A DNA stretch of 64,000 bases, taken from NCBI GenBank assembly GCA_041494805.1, contig JBGQBN010000008.1:1-64000 (forward strand). The letters are read 5' to 3'. A model generated the notes under the pieces. The model searched no databases, was not told the origin of the DNA, and saw nothing but the letters and a program-made list of their open reading frames with translations. This DNA comes from JBGQBN01 sp041494805 (lineage in GTDB: Bacteria > Acidobacteriota > Terriglobia > Terriglobales > Acidobacteriaceae). The position numbers were made by a program, and so were the translations under genes. Below, piece by piece: positions 1 through 8,232 of this stretch; within the stretch, counting starts at the first letter, position 1; each line of letters starts with the position of its first letter.

Positions 1-325
1 GATGCTGGCGAGTGCGGTTGTGCGCGCTCCTCCCAAGCGCGCGTCAGGAGAACTGTGTTTCCCCTTGACAAAGACTTACATGGATGTCGGCAACTCGGAA
101 ACGATCCCAGCGGCTGGCGGCTTCCCAATCAGCAATGAACTCGGATAGCTGTTGTAACATCGCCATTGCACTCACGACCGGGTTCTGAGTGTAAACGCCT
201 GTTTACGTCAACTAGCCGCACCCAACTGTTCGGGTAGCGTGTAATACGTGTGCCAAACCAAAGCAGGTGCAGCGTTTCTTCGAGTGCAGTGTTGGCGAGA
301 TGTTGGAAGGTAGGACAGCGAAACT
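1..325. other. Left-edge intergenic stretch
   Basis: I see no credible gene in these bases; the short open frames are antisense or unsupported. The only recognisable structure is a copy of an intergenic repeat at 151-215, listed separately. The left part may belong to a gene or control region cut by the window edge. Confidence 0.5.
151..215. repeat. Intergenic repeat family A, copy 1
   Basis: This ~65 bp element resembles stretches at 1851-1918, 5041-5110 and 6301-6370, with a partial copy near 1087-1128. Shared blocks are an ACATCGCCATT-like start, an accGGGTc centre, GTGTAA, then CGCCTGTTTAC. The GTGTAA and TTACA-like arms can pair. It lies outside genes, and I found no transposase linked to it. 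Confidence 0.6.
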
Positions 326-940
326 TTATTCGATCCGGCAGTAACAGTAGAGGAATTGCTGCGTGGTTCCAAATGGTGTGTGGTGCAGCTCCTTGGAGCT
401 CTCTACCAAACGGAAGCGTGCGCCAAACTCGTCGTGAAGCGATTCGGCGTCATAGCGCATCACTTCGAGCCCGCTGCATCTCGTAGGACCTTCCGGGCCA
501 AACGTGCTGACAATGACGTGGCCGCCCGGCTTGACGCTGCGGGCGACCTGCCGGACATAAGCAATCCGTTGCTCTCGTGCCATAAGAAAATGGAATACCG
601 CCCGATCATGCCAGAGGTCGTACGCGCGTGGTTCCAGCTCGATTTCGGCGATATCGGCGACAAGCCAACGCACCTGCTCTGCGGCCGAACCCAATCGGCT
701 CTTAGTGAGGTTGATTGCGGTCTGCGAGACATCGAGGACGGTGATGTTCTTGTATCCGCGCAGAAGCAGATCGTCAACGAGTGTTGATTCGCCGCCGCCA
801 ACGTCAATAATTGAGGCTGAGCGTGCATCTGCGGCCCGCTCGATCAGTGCAAGGGATGTCTCAAGGTGCGGGCGATACCAGCTGACCGCGTCGGGCGGTT
901 TCGTCGTGTAAACCTTTTCCCAATGTGCCTTTGCATCCAC
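326..940 (-). CDS. Class I SAM-dependent methyltransferase
   Basis: This soluble 204-residue protein has the seven-strand Rossmann methyltransferase fold. Motif I (IIDVGGGES, residues 44-52) binds S-adenosylmethionine. An acidic residue at the end of strand 2 (VLDVS, about D70) should contact the ribose hydroxyls, and VADI (94-97) is the next conserved block. The N-terminal HWEKVYTTKPPDAVSWYRPH segment is typical of small methyltransferases that are often annotated as thiopurine or generic methyltransferases. The length fits a single domain and the frame is intact from an ATG. The substrate cannot be told from sequence. It stands alone, convergent with nothing obvious, between repeat-containing gaps. 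Confidence 0.85.
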   Translation of the reverse strand: MDAKAHWEKVYTTKPPDAVSWYRPHLETSLALIERAADARSASIIDVGGGESTLVDDLLLRGYKNITVLDVSQTAINLTKSRLGSAAEQVRWLVADIAEIELEPRAYDLWHDRAVFHFLMAREQRIAYVRQVARSVKPGGHVIVSTFGPEGPTRCSGLEVMRYDAESLHDEFGARFRLVESSKELHHTPFGTTQQFLYCYCRIE

Positions 941-1183
941 GGAAGCACGCTATGCCCAATAGTTTACACCCGCAACCTTATCCGGCAATGAAGCCTCGAT
1001 AGGTGCTGGCTACCGCCAGCTTCGATGATAGACCTCCAACTCAACATGCGAGTCAAGCAATCAGAGAGGTTAATAAGGCTAGAAATCATATTTCACCAAC
1101 TGCCGCAGTTGCGAGTGTAAACGCTGAGCGCGACGGTAGATTAAGACTTTAGCCAAGGGTGCGAACACGTTAGACTTGAATGC

Positions 1184-1810
1184 ATGGCAACAGACGCGCT
1201 AACCAGGCAGCAGCACGTCCGACGAGGGATCGCACTTGAATATTTCACAATTGGATGGAACGTCCTTGAGTGCCTAATTGCTGTCGCTGCTGGCTTTATT
1301 GCCGGAAGCATTGCGCTAGTGGGCTTCGGCGTGGATTCCGCAATTGAAAGCGTTTCTGGTGCTGTGTTGCTCTGGCGGCTACATGCAGAGCGGCGCGGGA
1401 GGCACGTTGAGACGATAGAACGCACAGCACTCAAGGTAGTGGGCGGAAGCTTCTTTCTGCTGGCTGCATACGTGGCCTACGATTCAGCAGTGACGCTCAT
1501 CCAGCGAAAAGAACCGGATCGGAGTTTCATCGGAATCGGGCTGGCAATTGTCTCCCTGATCGTCATGCCGCTACTAGCAAGGGCAAAGCGGAAAGCGGCT
1601 GCGAATCTGAATAGTGCAGCCCTACAGGCGGATTCACGGCAGACTTCGCTTTGCGCTTACTTGTCAGCCATTCTGGTAGGTGGACTCGTCCTAAACGCGA
1701 CTGTGGGCTGGTGGTGGGCAGACCCGGTTGCCGCGCTGTTGATGGTTCCGATCATCGCGAATGAAGGCAGGGAGACTATAAAGGGCGAAGGTGGCCCAGA
1801 TTGCCACTAG
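1184..1810 (+). CDS. Short cation diffusion facilitator-type transporter
   Basis: The 208-residue protein has about six hydrophobic helices (roughly residues 17-45, 49-66, 84-104, 113-133, 154-175 and 180-196) and resembles cation diffusion facilitator transporters, which exchange divalent metals such as Zn, Co or Cd for protons at the inner membrane. The helix 2 motif VDSAIES (D51, E55) and helix 5 motif LQADSRQTS (D150) sit where the family's metal-binding HxxxD/DxxxD pairs are found. It lacks the cytosolic C-terminal metal-sensing domain of full-length relatives (about 300 residues), but a short subfamily of about 205-220 residues with the same GWWWADPVAAL ending exists, so I consider it intact. 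Metal specificity is not predictable. Confidence 0.8.
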   Translation: MATDALTRQQHVRRGIALEYFTIGWNVLECLIAVAAGFIAGSIALVGFGVDSAIESVSGAVLLWRLHAERRGRHVETIERTALKVVGGSFFLLAAYVAYDSAVTLIQRKEPDRSFIGIGLAIVSLIVMPLLARAKRKAAANLNSAALQADSRQTSLCAYLSAILVGGLVLNATVGWWWADPVAALLMVPIIANEGRETIKGEGGPDCH

Positions 1811-1850
1811 CGCCCGCCGTCAATATTGCATTCCTGTGACCGCGAGATAG

Positions 1851-1918
1851 CTGTCGCAAAATCCCCATTTCACCCGTAACCAGATCACTGGTGTAATCGC
1901 CTGTTTACAACAGTTAGC
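1851..1918. repeat. Intergenic repeat family A, copy 2
   Basis: It shares the CCATTTCACCcGTAACC, GGTGTAATCGCC and TGTTTACA blocks with the copies at 5041 and 6301. The CACC and GGTGTAA arms are inverted and could form a hairpin. It lies 40 bp downstream of the transporter gene. Confidence 0.6.
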
Positions 1919-2039
1919 AGCGAATCGCCGGTGAAGTCCGGAGTTCGCCCACGGGTGGATTGCTTCGGGTGGGCAATGGTCCGGCGCAATCCCCGGAGAC
2001 GGGTTCAGCGATTCCACATAAGACACGTTGCGCGAACGA

Positions 2040-2222
2040 AATATCGCTCTCTCTGTGTGTTGCCGAGAGCGAAGAGCGCAATACTCCGGACGTGTCACCT
2101 CCGGCTTCGTCTACTACCGCTACACCGACTTACACGCCGACGAGCGCAGCCCGATGGTCGCGCGGATCCGGGAGCATCTCGCTGCCGGCCGCGACGTCTT
2201 CGCCTACTTTAAGCGCAAATAA
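2040..2222 (+). pseudogene. Remnant of a DUF72 (YecE-like) gene
   Basis: Two adjacent frames together match the C-terminal part of the DUF72 family. One frame gives LCVAESEERNTPDV (family pattern LCVAdTEErptP). After a frameshift near 2090, the next frame gives TSGFVYYRYTDLHADE and then HLAAGRDVFAYFKRK (family pattern vYvRlhG...GRDVfaYF). The N-terminal two thirds of the TIM-barrel protein are absent and a stop follows early. I see no start or ribosome site. It is a decayed fragment, not an expressed gene. The rest of 1919-2300 holds nothing I recognise. Confidence 0.6.
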
Positions 2223-2300
2223 ACGGAGGTATATTGTATGCGGTGGATGTGCTGGGGTGCCGTGAAGGGCTAGAAGTCCGTGCGCGGACATTCGGATCGT

Positions 2301-4967
2301 CTACTTCAGGTGTTCCACGAGAAACAAGTCCGACAGGTTGCGAGTATATCCGAAAACGTAGTGCTCCTCGTCCGCGGCGATTCGAGGGCACGCAACACCG
2401 ACTACACCAGCCACGTCAGACGGACCGACTGTTTTCCATGCCGTCCTGGCGCCAGTTTGAAGGTCCAGGCGAGAGACCGGACAAGATGTTTCGCCGCGCT
2501 GTCCGACTAGCAATGTGTTTCCACCTTTAGCCCAACGGATGGGCATCTCCCCGGGTTGTGAGCCGCGGACCGGTTGCGGTTCGCCGCCATCCACCGCAAC
2601 CAGAGCAATCCCATCGCTCGTAACCGTGGCGATTCGTGTGCCATCAGGCGAAATAGTGTGGGGAGACGGCCCCAAACTATAGCCTTCGGGAGTAATGGGA
2701 CGAGGCTGACCATCATCCAGAGTCGCAACATATACCCGCGAAGCCCGATTAGGTTCGTGACCTTCAAACAGCAGCCGTTTGGAGTCGGCAAAAAATTGTC
2801 CAGTAAAGGGAATCACCTTGCCCGTCGGAAGTGCTCTTTGCTGCCCCACACCAGTGGGAAGAAGTACGAAGTCAGGAGGAGACATGTTTTGTCGCAAGAC
2901 CAGAGCCCACTTACCGTCGGGTGAGAACGCATAGGCAGAACCCTGGCCCAGACGAACGGCAGAGGTACCATTCGTATCGCGGGTGAACACCGCATAGTCG
3001 CCACCGCCCGCCTCGCCTGCCTCGATGAACAGCATGAGTTTCCCGTCTTCCGAGATGTCGGTCGGAACAGTCCAGTCTTGCCAGCTCAGATCGCGTTCTT
3101 TGTTTTCTCCTGGCGCCATGCCGATGGCCCCGGCGCGCATGGCATCACGCGAGATTAAAGCCCGGCCGCCAGCGCCGACGTCATGCAGAGTGAGTGTTCC
3201 AGGCGCGCTCAGCAGTTCGCGGACCTTGCCCGACAAAGTGACGCCTCGCAGTGAACGGCTGAAGCCAGTAGCGGTGGCAGTGAACCAGATCTCGTCCCCT
3301 GAAGGTGACCAGGCGGCTCCGAGCGCGCTCGCCCAGCGCTCGGTCAGGTCAGACTTGTTGCCGTTCAGGCTAACGACGCTGATGGTTCCCCCGTCATCTC
3401 CCAGCAGATTGTGATCAATGAATGCGAGGCGGTCAGCTTTGGGGGAGAAGCGCAAGTGGCTGATCCAGCCGGCGGTTTCATACAGTACTTTGCCAATCGG
3501 ATACTCGACTCGGCTTTGGCCGTTCACGACGTGGACCACGGCGAGCGCGTTTCCATCGGGCGCCCAATCCGCAGCTTCAACGTTGTCCAGCAGGTCGCGC
3601 GGAGCGTCCGCGCCGATGGAAACCTGGCCCAGCGTCCCACGATGCGTGAAATGATTGGGACTGACGCCAAAGCGGCGCAACACTGCCATTTGTCCCGCTG
3701 CCGAAACCGCCAACACCTCCGTTTTCGTCAGGCCGAGATCGCGGGATTCGGTCGAATTAGGTGAACTGATAAAAACTGCTTCTGGAGTGCCTTCCCACGC
3801 GGCGCTGTAGACAGCCGACCGCGGGTCTGGAGCAAACCTGGCCGCCAGCAGAGCCCCTCGCCGGAAACTCAATTCGCGAAAAGTAGGCACGGGTCGGATA
3901 GCGAATCGTTCGCCGATGAGAAAAGCGGCGAGGCCGATTGCGACCAGTGCCAGCACGGCAGCCCCGGCAAGGAGTGGGCGTTTCGGTCGTTTCGCTCCAA
4001 CCGAAGCGTCCGGTATCGGGTTCTGAGTGGCCGCCGCCACAGTCGCCACGGCGCCGGATTCTGACGCGGCCGCAACCAATCGTTGCGAAGAGGGATGCCA
4101 ATCGCGCTGTAGCCGCTTGAGGTCCGCTCTTATATCGGCTGAGCTCTGATATCGGAGATCGCGGTCCTTTTCTAAGGCCTTGTCGACGATGCGTTCCAGT
4201 TCCGGCGGAAGTTCGGGATTCAATCGAACAGGCGAGGTGGGAACCTTGTTCAGAATCGAGTTAAAGATCGCCGCCGAGGTGTTTCCTTCGAAGGGAAGGC
4301 GGCCGGTACACATTTCGTAGAGCACGACTCCAAAGGAAAAAATGTCAGTACGAGCGTCAAGTTCTTCCGCCAGGGCCTGCTCGGGACTCATGTAGGCCAC
4401 GGTGCCCACGGCAGCACCCGGCGACGTCAGGTGCTCCATACTGACTCCTGGAGCTCCGGCCGTGACTTCAGTAGGTTCCAGGACCTTACCGCCTTCGAGG
4501 CTGACCTTTGCCAGTCCGAAATCGAGAATCTTCGCGTGGTTGCGATCGGTGACGAAGACATTTGCGGGCTTGATGTCGCGATGGACGATGCTCTTGGAGT
4601 GAGCAGCCTCGAGCGCGTCCGCGATTTCGATCGCCAGACTGAAAAGCAAGCGGAGCTCGAGCGGGTGGAAGGTGATGCGATGCTTCAGCGTCGTGCCTTC
4701 CAGAAATTCCATCGCGATGAAGGATTGGGCTTCGTGCTTGCCGATCTCGTAGATGGTGCAGATGTTGGGGTGATTCAGCGCAGAGGCGGCGCGTGCTTCG
4801 CGCCGGAAGCGCTCGAGAGCCTGTGCGTCTTGGGAGAGCTCGTCAGGAAGGAACTTCAACGCTACGAAGCGTCCGAGTTGGGTGTCTTCGGCCTTGTATA
4901 CCACGCCCATCCCACCGCCGCCCAGCTTCTCGACAATGCGGTAGTGCGAGATGGTTTGGCCGATCAT
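2301..4967 (-). CDS. Membrane-anchored Ser/Thr protein kinase with beta-propeller sensor
   Basis: This 888-residue protein starts with a Hanks-type kinase domain (about 8-290): glycine loop LGGGGMGVV (15-23), ATP-anchoring K38, helix C E57, catalytic HRDIKPAN (129-136) and DFG (149-151). A proline/alanine-rich juxtamembrane stretch leads to one transmembrane helix (about 331-352). The rest is a WD40/TolB-like PD40 beta-propeller with repeated blocks such as FSPDGKWAL and ISPDGTRIA, predicted to be periplasmic. The kinase would phosphorylate cytosolic proteins in response to something sensed outside. This architecture is abundant in Acidobacteriota. The ATG at 4967 gives the canonical N-terminus, and no partner phosphatase is adjacent. 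Confidence 0.93.
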   Translation of the reverse strand: MIGQTISHYRIVEKLGGGGMGVVYKAEDTQLGRFVALKFLPDELSQDAQALERFRREARAASALNHPNICTIYEIGKHEAQSFIAMEFLEGTTLKHRITFHPLELRLLFSLAIEIADALEAAHSKSIVHRDIKPANVFVTDRNHAKILDFGLAKVSLEGGKVLEPTEVTAGAPGVSMEHLTSPGAAVGTVAYMSPEQALAEELDARTDIFSFGVVLYEMCTGRLPFEGNTSAAIFNSILNKVPTSPVRLNPELPPELERIVDKALEKDRDLRYQSSADIRADLKRLQRDWHPSSQRLVAAASESGAVATVAAATQNPIPDASVGAKRPKRPLLAGAAVLALVAIGLAAFLIGERFAIRPVPTFRELSFRRGALLAARFAPDPRSAVYSAAWEGTPEAVFISSPNSTESRDLGLTKTEVLAVSAAGQMAVLRRFGVSPNHFTHRGTLGQVSIGADAPRDLLDNVEAADWAPDGNALAVVHVVNGQSRVEYPIGKVLYETAGWISHLRFSPKADRLAFIDHNLLGDDGGTISVVSLNGNKSDLTERWASALGAAWSPSGDEIWFTATATGFSRSLRGVTLSGKVRELLSAPGTLTLHDVGAGGRALISRDAMRAGAIGMAPGENKERDLSWQDWTVPTDISEDGKLMLFIEAGEAGGGDYAVFTRDTNGTSAVRLGQGSAYAFSPDGKWALVLRQNMSPPDFVLLPTGVGQQRALPTGKVIPFTGQFFADSKRLLFEGHEPNRASRVYVATLDDGQPRPITPEGYSLGPSPHTISPDGTRIATVTSDGIALVAVDGGEPQPVRGSQPGEMPIRWAKGGNTLLVGQRGETSCPVSRLDLQTGARTAWKTVGPSDVAGVVGVACPRIAADEEHYVFGYTRNLSDLFLVEHLK

Positions 4968-5040
4968 TCAGTCGGCCATGTTAGGCGGGATGCGAGGGCA
5001 AGTCAATGAAAACCGGGAGGTTGTCGATGACCCAAAAGAG

Positions 5041-5110
5041 TTGTTGGCGAAACATCGCCATTACACCAGTAACCCGGTCAAGTCGTGTAACCGCCTGATT
5101 ACGGCATCTA
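5041..5110. repeat. Intergenic repeat family A, copy 3
   Basis: Contains AACATCGCCATTACACC, AGTAACCcGGTCAAGT and GTGTAACCGCCTGATTAC. TTACACC and (c)GTGTAA are inverted arms around a ~16 bp centre. It lies upstream of the kinase gene, between it and the small membrane gene. Confidence 0.6.
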
Positions 5111-5123
5111 CCAAAAGTGCAGT

Positions 5124-5498
5124 TTACCGGGGAGATGATTCAGGGTTAGTAGTCATATTTGAGTCAGCAGGAGGCGTCAAACGCACCTTCGTCGGAACGA
5201 GACAAATCGTGAATTCTTTGAAGTTCTTTCGCAGAATGACTTGGAGAACATATATTCCCACTGGTACACCGACTATTCCACCAGAAAGCATGGGCAAAAA
5301 TTGAAGTGTTCCCGACGAGGCTCCAGCTGCTGACAGAACAATGCCCTCCGCAAATCCGATCAGGAAGCCAGCGGCCATCGCCAACAGCATCGCTCTCCAG
5401 AAGAACGCCCACCAGATCACCGCTGCTCGTTTGAATGTTGGTTCGAGGAAAGTGCTATTGGGTGCAAATGATGCGCTCATGCCAGGAGATGCTAGCAT
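5124..5498 (-). CDS. Small two-helix membrane protein, unknown
   Basis: I do not recognise this 124-residue protein. It has two strong hydrophobic segments (about residues 28-59 and 65-88: WAFFWRAMLLAMAAGFLIGF, then a GVPVGIYVLQVIL stretch), followed by a polar tail. Glycines and alanines inside the helices suggest close packing. It is probably an inner membrane protein. Either the ATG at 5498 or the one at 5480 could be the start; neither has a strong ribosome site. It is divided from its neighbours by repeat-containing gaps, so context gives no function. Confidence 0.55.
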   Translation of the reverse strand: MLASPGMSASFAPNSTFLEPTFKRAAVIWWAFFWRAMLLAMAAGFLIGFAEGIVLSAAGASSGTLQFLPMLSGGIVGVPVGIYVLQVILRKNFKEFTICLVPTKVRLTPPADSNMTTNPESSPR

Positions 5499-5766
5499 CC
5501 GCGCTAGACTGCTCGCATTTCCGGTTGCCAGCGTCCAGGAAACGCCTATCGACTAGAAGCCCAAATGTGCGAGCCCAAGAACTCGCATGACGGAAACTAG
5601 GACCAAATTAATCCCTATCTACCGTTTGAGGGATGAAACGGTGGCGGCCTGCACTTTCAAGGCCGCCACCAGCTAGCAACAACGCATTAATCGGCGGTAT
5701 CCTGCCGAGAGGCTGTACAGATAGCGGCGCTGCAGGATGTTGGGGTGGGGAGGGCTGGCGCCCCGT

Positions 5767-6105
5767 CTACTGCGAGAGCCGCTTGGATATAAGAGCGGCG
5801 CGAAATTCGCCCTTCTCATCGTAATAGCCCAGGCAGATTACCCGATCACCGTCGTTAACCTGGCTGGCATCGATGTTGTTGATCTTCTTGCTGCCGTGCT
5901 CCTGGCTGGTGAATCGGGTCGAGGTGTCGTAGTGAATGACCTTCTCGTCGTTGGAGGCCTTGGCACGCACGGTCAAGGTGGATTTCTGCTTGTTGCTTCG
6001 CGCGACCATGCCCTCCCAGCGGGCCGACTGGGCCAACGCCGGCATGGCAGGCAAGAGGACGAGCACAGACGCGAGTAACAGAGTGATTGCCTGCTTTACC
6101 ATCAT
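5767..6105 (-). CDS. Small secreted protein with DUF5666-like fold, unknown
   Basis: I start this 112-residue protein at the ATG at 6105 (a second ATG follows directly), because AGGAG lies about 9 bases upstream and the N-terminus is a clear signal peptide (VKQAITLLLASVLVLLPA, then ALAQS cleavage). A longer open frame upstream has no signal or homology. The mature part (RWEGMVARSNKQKSTLTVRA, then D..T.FT..., then a DG.RV.C.G.YDEKG pattern) looks like the small OB-like domains that occur in exported acidobacterial proteins and resemble DUF5666. This is inference from pattern. It is probably periplasmic. No catalytic motif is visible. Confidence 0.7.
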   Translation of the reverse strand: MMVKQAITLLLASVLVLLPAMPALAQSARWEGMVARSNKQKSTLTVRAKASNDEKVIHYDTSTRFTSQEHGSKKINNIDASQVNDGDRVICLGYYDEKGEFRAALISKRLSQ

Positions 6106-6300
6106 GGGATCTTCTCCTCTCTTCACTGAAAACATCGTGGTGGCCGGAAGGGAACGAAGAATAGATCTGAGCACGGATTTCCTTTTTGACTTCGAAAACG
6201 CCCAGCATTGTACACCCGTTTTGCCTCCTGTGCGTTGCTTGAACCGAGTTCCATCTGAGCCGCCCCCAACGGTCTCGATCAGCACCGCCGCCCAGGGATT

Positions 6301-6370
6301 GTTGGCGTAATATCCCTATTTCACCAGTAACCGGGTCAAGTGGTGTAATCGCGCCCATTTCACCGCTGAG
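6301..6370. repeat. Intergenic repeat family A, copy 4
   Basis: Contains ATTTCACCAGTAACCGGGTC, AAGTGGTGTAATCGC and CATTTCACCG. This is close to a consensus for the family. The TTTCACC and GGTGTAA arms are inverted. It lies between DUF3052 and the small secreted protein gene. Confidence 0.6.
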
Positions 6371-6439
6371 TTCGATAACATCTCGCGGGATTGGCAATCA
6401 AAGCTGGCTTCACGATCTACAAAATAGGTCAGTTAGGTT

Positions 6440-6862
6440 CTAGCTAGTCGAACGCTTTGGCCGGTCCTTAACTCGGATGACAAACTTCAACCCCGACCAC
6501 ACCTCGCTCACAGCGCAGACTTTCACATCCACCAGCCCGGCTTCAAGACCGATCTTGCGTACGACGTTCTCGTCCAGATCGCTAACCACTCCCGAAGTTT
6601 TCTTGGGCCAACTGACCCACAACATGCCAGCAGGTGCCAGTTGTCTGGCCACGCGAGAGAACTGGTTTTTCAACTCGGTCTGGTTTTTGACGAAGATCAT
6701 CGCGAAATCGAGCGGCCCTTGGCCATCCTTCACCATCCGGCAGCCCGCCAGTGCGTCTTTGAGTTCAGCCTTTACGTCAGCGGGCATATCCAACATGGCA
6801 ACCCGGAATTGTTCCTTGATGCCAAGCTTCTTGGGTAACGGAGTGCCAGAATATCCAGGCAT
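6440..6862 (-). CDS. DUF3052 family protein
   Basis: The 140-residue protein opens with GYSGTPLPKKLGIKEQFRV, the hallmark of DUF3052. It continues with a MIFVKNQTEL...LAPAGMLWVSWPKK block that resembles the central sheet of a Rossmann-like fold, and ends with VVSDLDENVVRKIGLEAGLVDVKVCAV...WSGLKFVIR. It is soluble, with no signal peptide. The function of the family is not known to me; it is common in Actinobacteria and Acidobacteriota. The length is typical and the ATG start is the only sensible one. It follows the VWFA gene by 56 bp on the same strand, so both may be cotranscribed. Confidence 0.85.
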   Translation of the reverse strand: MPGYSGTPLPKKLGIKEQFRVAMLDMPADVKAELKDALAGCRMVKDGQGPLDFAMIFVKNQTELKNQFSRVARQLAPAGMLWVSWPKKTSGVVSDLDENVVRKIGLEAGLVDVKVCAVSEVWSGLKFVIRVKDRPKRSTS

Positions 6863-6918
6863 GGTTTCCTCAGACTCAGCTTGCGGATCTTTCCGCCTGC
6901 CAGCGGGGAAACAGTGTA

Positions 6919-8106
6919 CTACTGGGCGGGAGCGTAGTAGCCGCGCCGGCTGCGCACGCGCAGATTCTTGTGGTTCTGGGCCAGGATCTCGACGGTGTGA
7001 AAGCGGCCGTCCGCCACGAAGTCCGCAGGCTTGTAGGAGAGCGCGTATTGACTACGCAGCTCGTCCTGGATTTCCGCGAATGCGTTGGCCACGTCCGTGA
7101 TCTGGAAGGGAAAGAAGGCCCGGCCTCCAGTCGCTTCGGCGATGCGCTCCAGCACTTTGTCGCCTTTGCCCCTGCTGCCGGTCACGTTGGTGCTGATGGT
7201 GTACACGATGACCTCGGCACGCTGCGCCATTTCGATCGCTTCCTCGCGCGTGACGTGGCTCTGGTTGTCGTCACCATCGCTGAGCAAAACAATTGCCCGG
7301 CGCACCGGTCCGCTCTGCTGCGCTTTCGCCAGCTTGTCGCGACAGGCGAAATAGAGCGCGTCGTACATGGCCGTGCCCCCGCCCGGACGCAGATTACGCA
7401 CTCCACGCGAGAGCGCTTCGGTGTTGTCCGTGAAGTCCTGCGTGACTTCGGGCGTCACGTCGAAGCCCACCACGAAAGCCTGGTCATAGCGCGGGCGCAC
7501 CGTCTGATTGAGAAACTCGATGGCCGCCTCCTGCTCGAACTTGAAGCGGTCACGGACCGAATTGCTGGCGTCCACCATCAAACCGACCTGCAAGGGCAGA
7601 TCCGTTTCGTTGTGGAAGCTGCGGATCTCATCTGCCGGCTTGCTGTCATCAATGACCTTGAAGTCATTTTTTTTGAGGTCTTTGACGTACCGCCCGTGCT
7701 TGTCGGTAACGGTGAAGACCACGTTCACTTCGTTCACGATGCGAACGATCTTGGTTACGGAGTTGTCTTCTTCGGGCGCTTTCGGGACAGCTTCTGTCGA
7801 AGGGGTGGCTGGCTTGCGCGCCTCGTCCGCGGGCCCAGTGCTTGGTGGCTGCTCGGCGGGCGGTGTCGTCTGTGACTTGGCGGAGTCGGCCGGAGCCGAA
7901 GTGGATGGAACCGAAGTTGACGAAGCCGGCTCCGCTGGCGCGGGAGCAGTCTGCTGGGCTGCGGCAGGCGGCTTTTGTGGCTTGCTCTGCTGCTGCGTGG
8001 CAGACGGTGCCGGCGGCAGATCCTGCGGCGCCTGATTCTGCGCTAAGCCGGCAGTCAGCAGCAGGCTAACGCTGCCCAAAAACAGAATGACGCTACGACT
8101 CTTCAT
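6919..8106 (-). CDS. Secreted VWFA-related protein of the Acidobacteria type
   Basis: The 395-residue protein has a signal peptide (about 1-22, ending GLAQN), a long Pro/Ala/Ser/Thr-rich linker (about 25-112), and a von Willebrand factor A domain (about 125-390). The metal-binding MIDAS motif DASNS is at 179-183. VVFTVTDKHGRYVKDLKKND before it is typical of the VWFA-related family that is greatly expanded in Acidobacteriota (TIGR03436). It probably acts in the periplasm or at the cell surface in metal-dependent protein contacts. No partner MoxR ATPase is nearby, unlike in BatA-type operons. Start and length fit the family. Confidence 0.9.
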   Translation of the reverse strand: MKSRSVILFLGSVSLLLTAGLAQNQAPQDLPPAPSATQQQSKPQKPPAAAQQTAPAPAEPASSTSVPSTSAPADSAKSQTTPPAEQPPSTGPADEARKPATPSTEAVPKAPEEDNSVTKIVRIVNEVNVVFTVTDKHGRYVKDLKKNDFKVIDDSKPADEIRSFHNETDLPLQVGLMVDASNSVRDRFKFEQEAAIEFLNQTVRPRYDQAFVVGFDVTPEVTQDFTDNTEALSRGVRNLRPGGGTAMYDALYFACRDKLAKAQQSGPVRRAIVLLSDGDDNQSHVTREEAIEMAQRAEVIVYTISTNVTGSRGKGDKVLERIAEATGGRAFFPFQITDVANAFAEIQDELRSQYALSYKPADFVADGRFHTVEILAQNHKNLRVRSRRGYYAPAQ

Positions 8107-8147
8107 TTTTGTTCATTATAGACGTAACTTGCTCCACCACGAACTAC

Positions 8148-8202
8148 GTAGGGACAGCCGCCCCCGGCTGTCCAGCCGAGCGAAGCTCGGTCCGGCAACA
8201 AG
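8148..8202. repeat. GC-rich double hairpin between VWFA and rluD-like genes
   Basis: Two adjacent palindromes are visible: GGACAGCCG-cccc-CGGCTGTCC (about 8152-8174) and CCGAGCGAAGCTCGG just after. Similar GCCGAGC...GCTCGGC and GGACGGGC...GCCCGTCC elements occur at 37913-37942. They look like dispersed REP-type repeats. No T-run follows, so I do not call a terminator. Confidence 0.55.
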
Positions 8203-8232
8203 GTAGCGACCGAATTCCAACCATGGTCCTTC

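Noticed and set aside
6970..7875. 301-residue open frame on the + strand
   Set aside because: Antisense to the VWFA gene; no ribosome site and no family similarity.
8148..8202. Intrinsic terminator
   Set aside because: Stable hairpins but no T-run on either strand.
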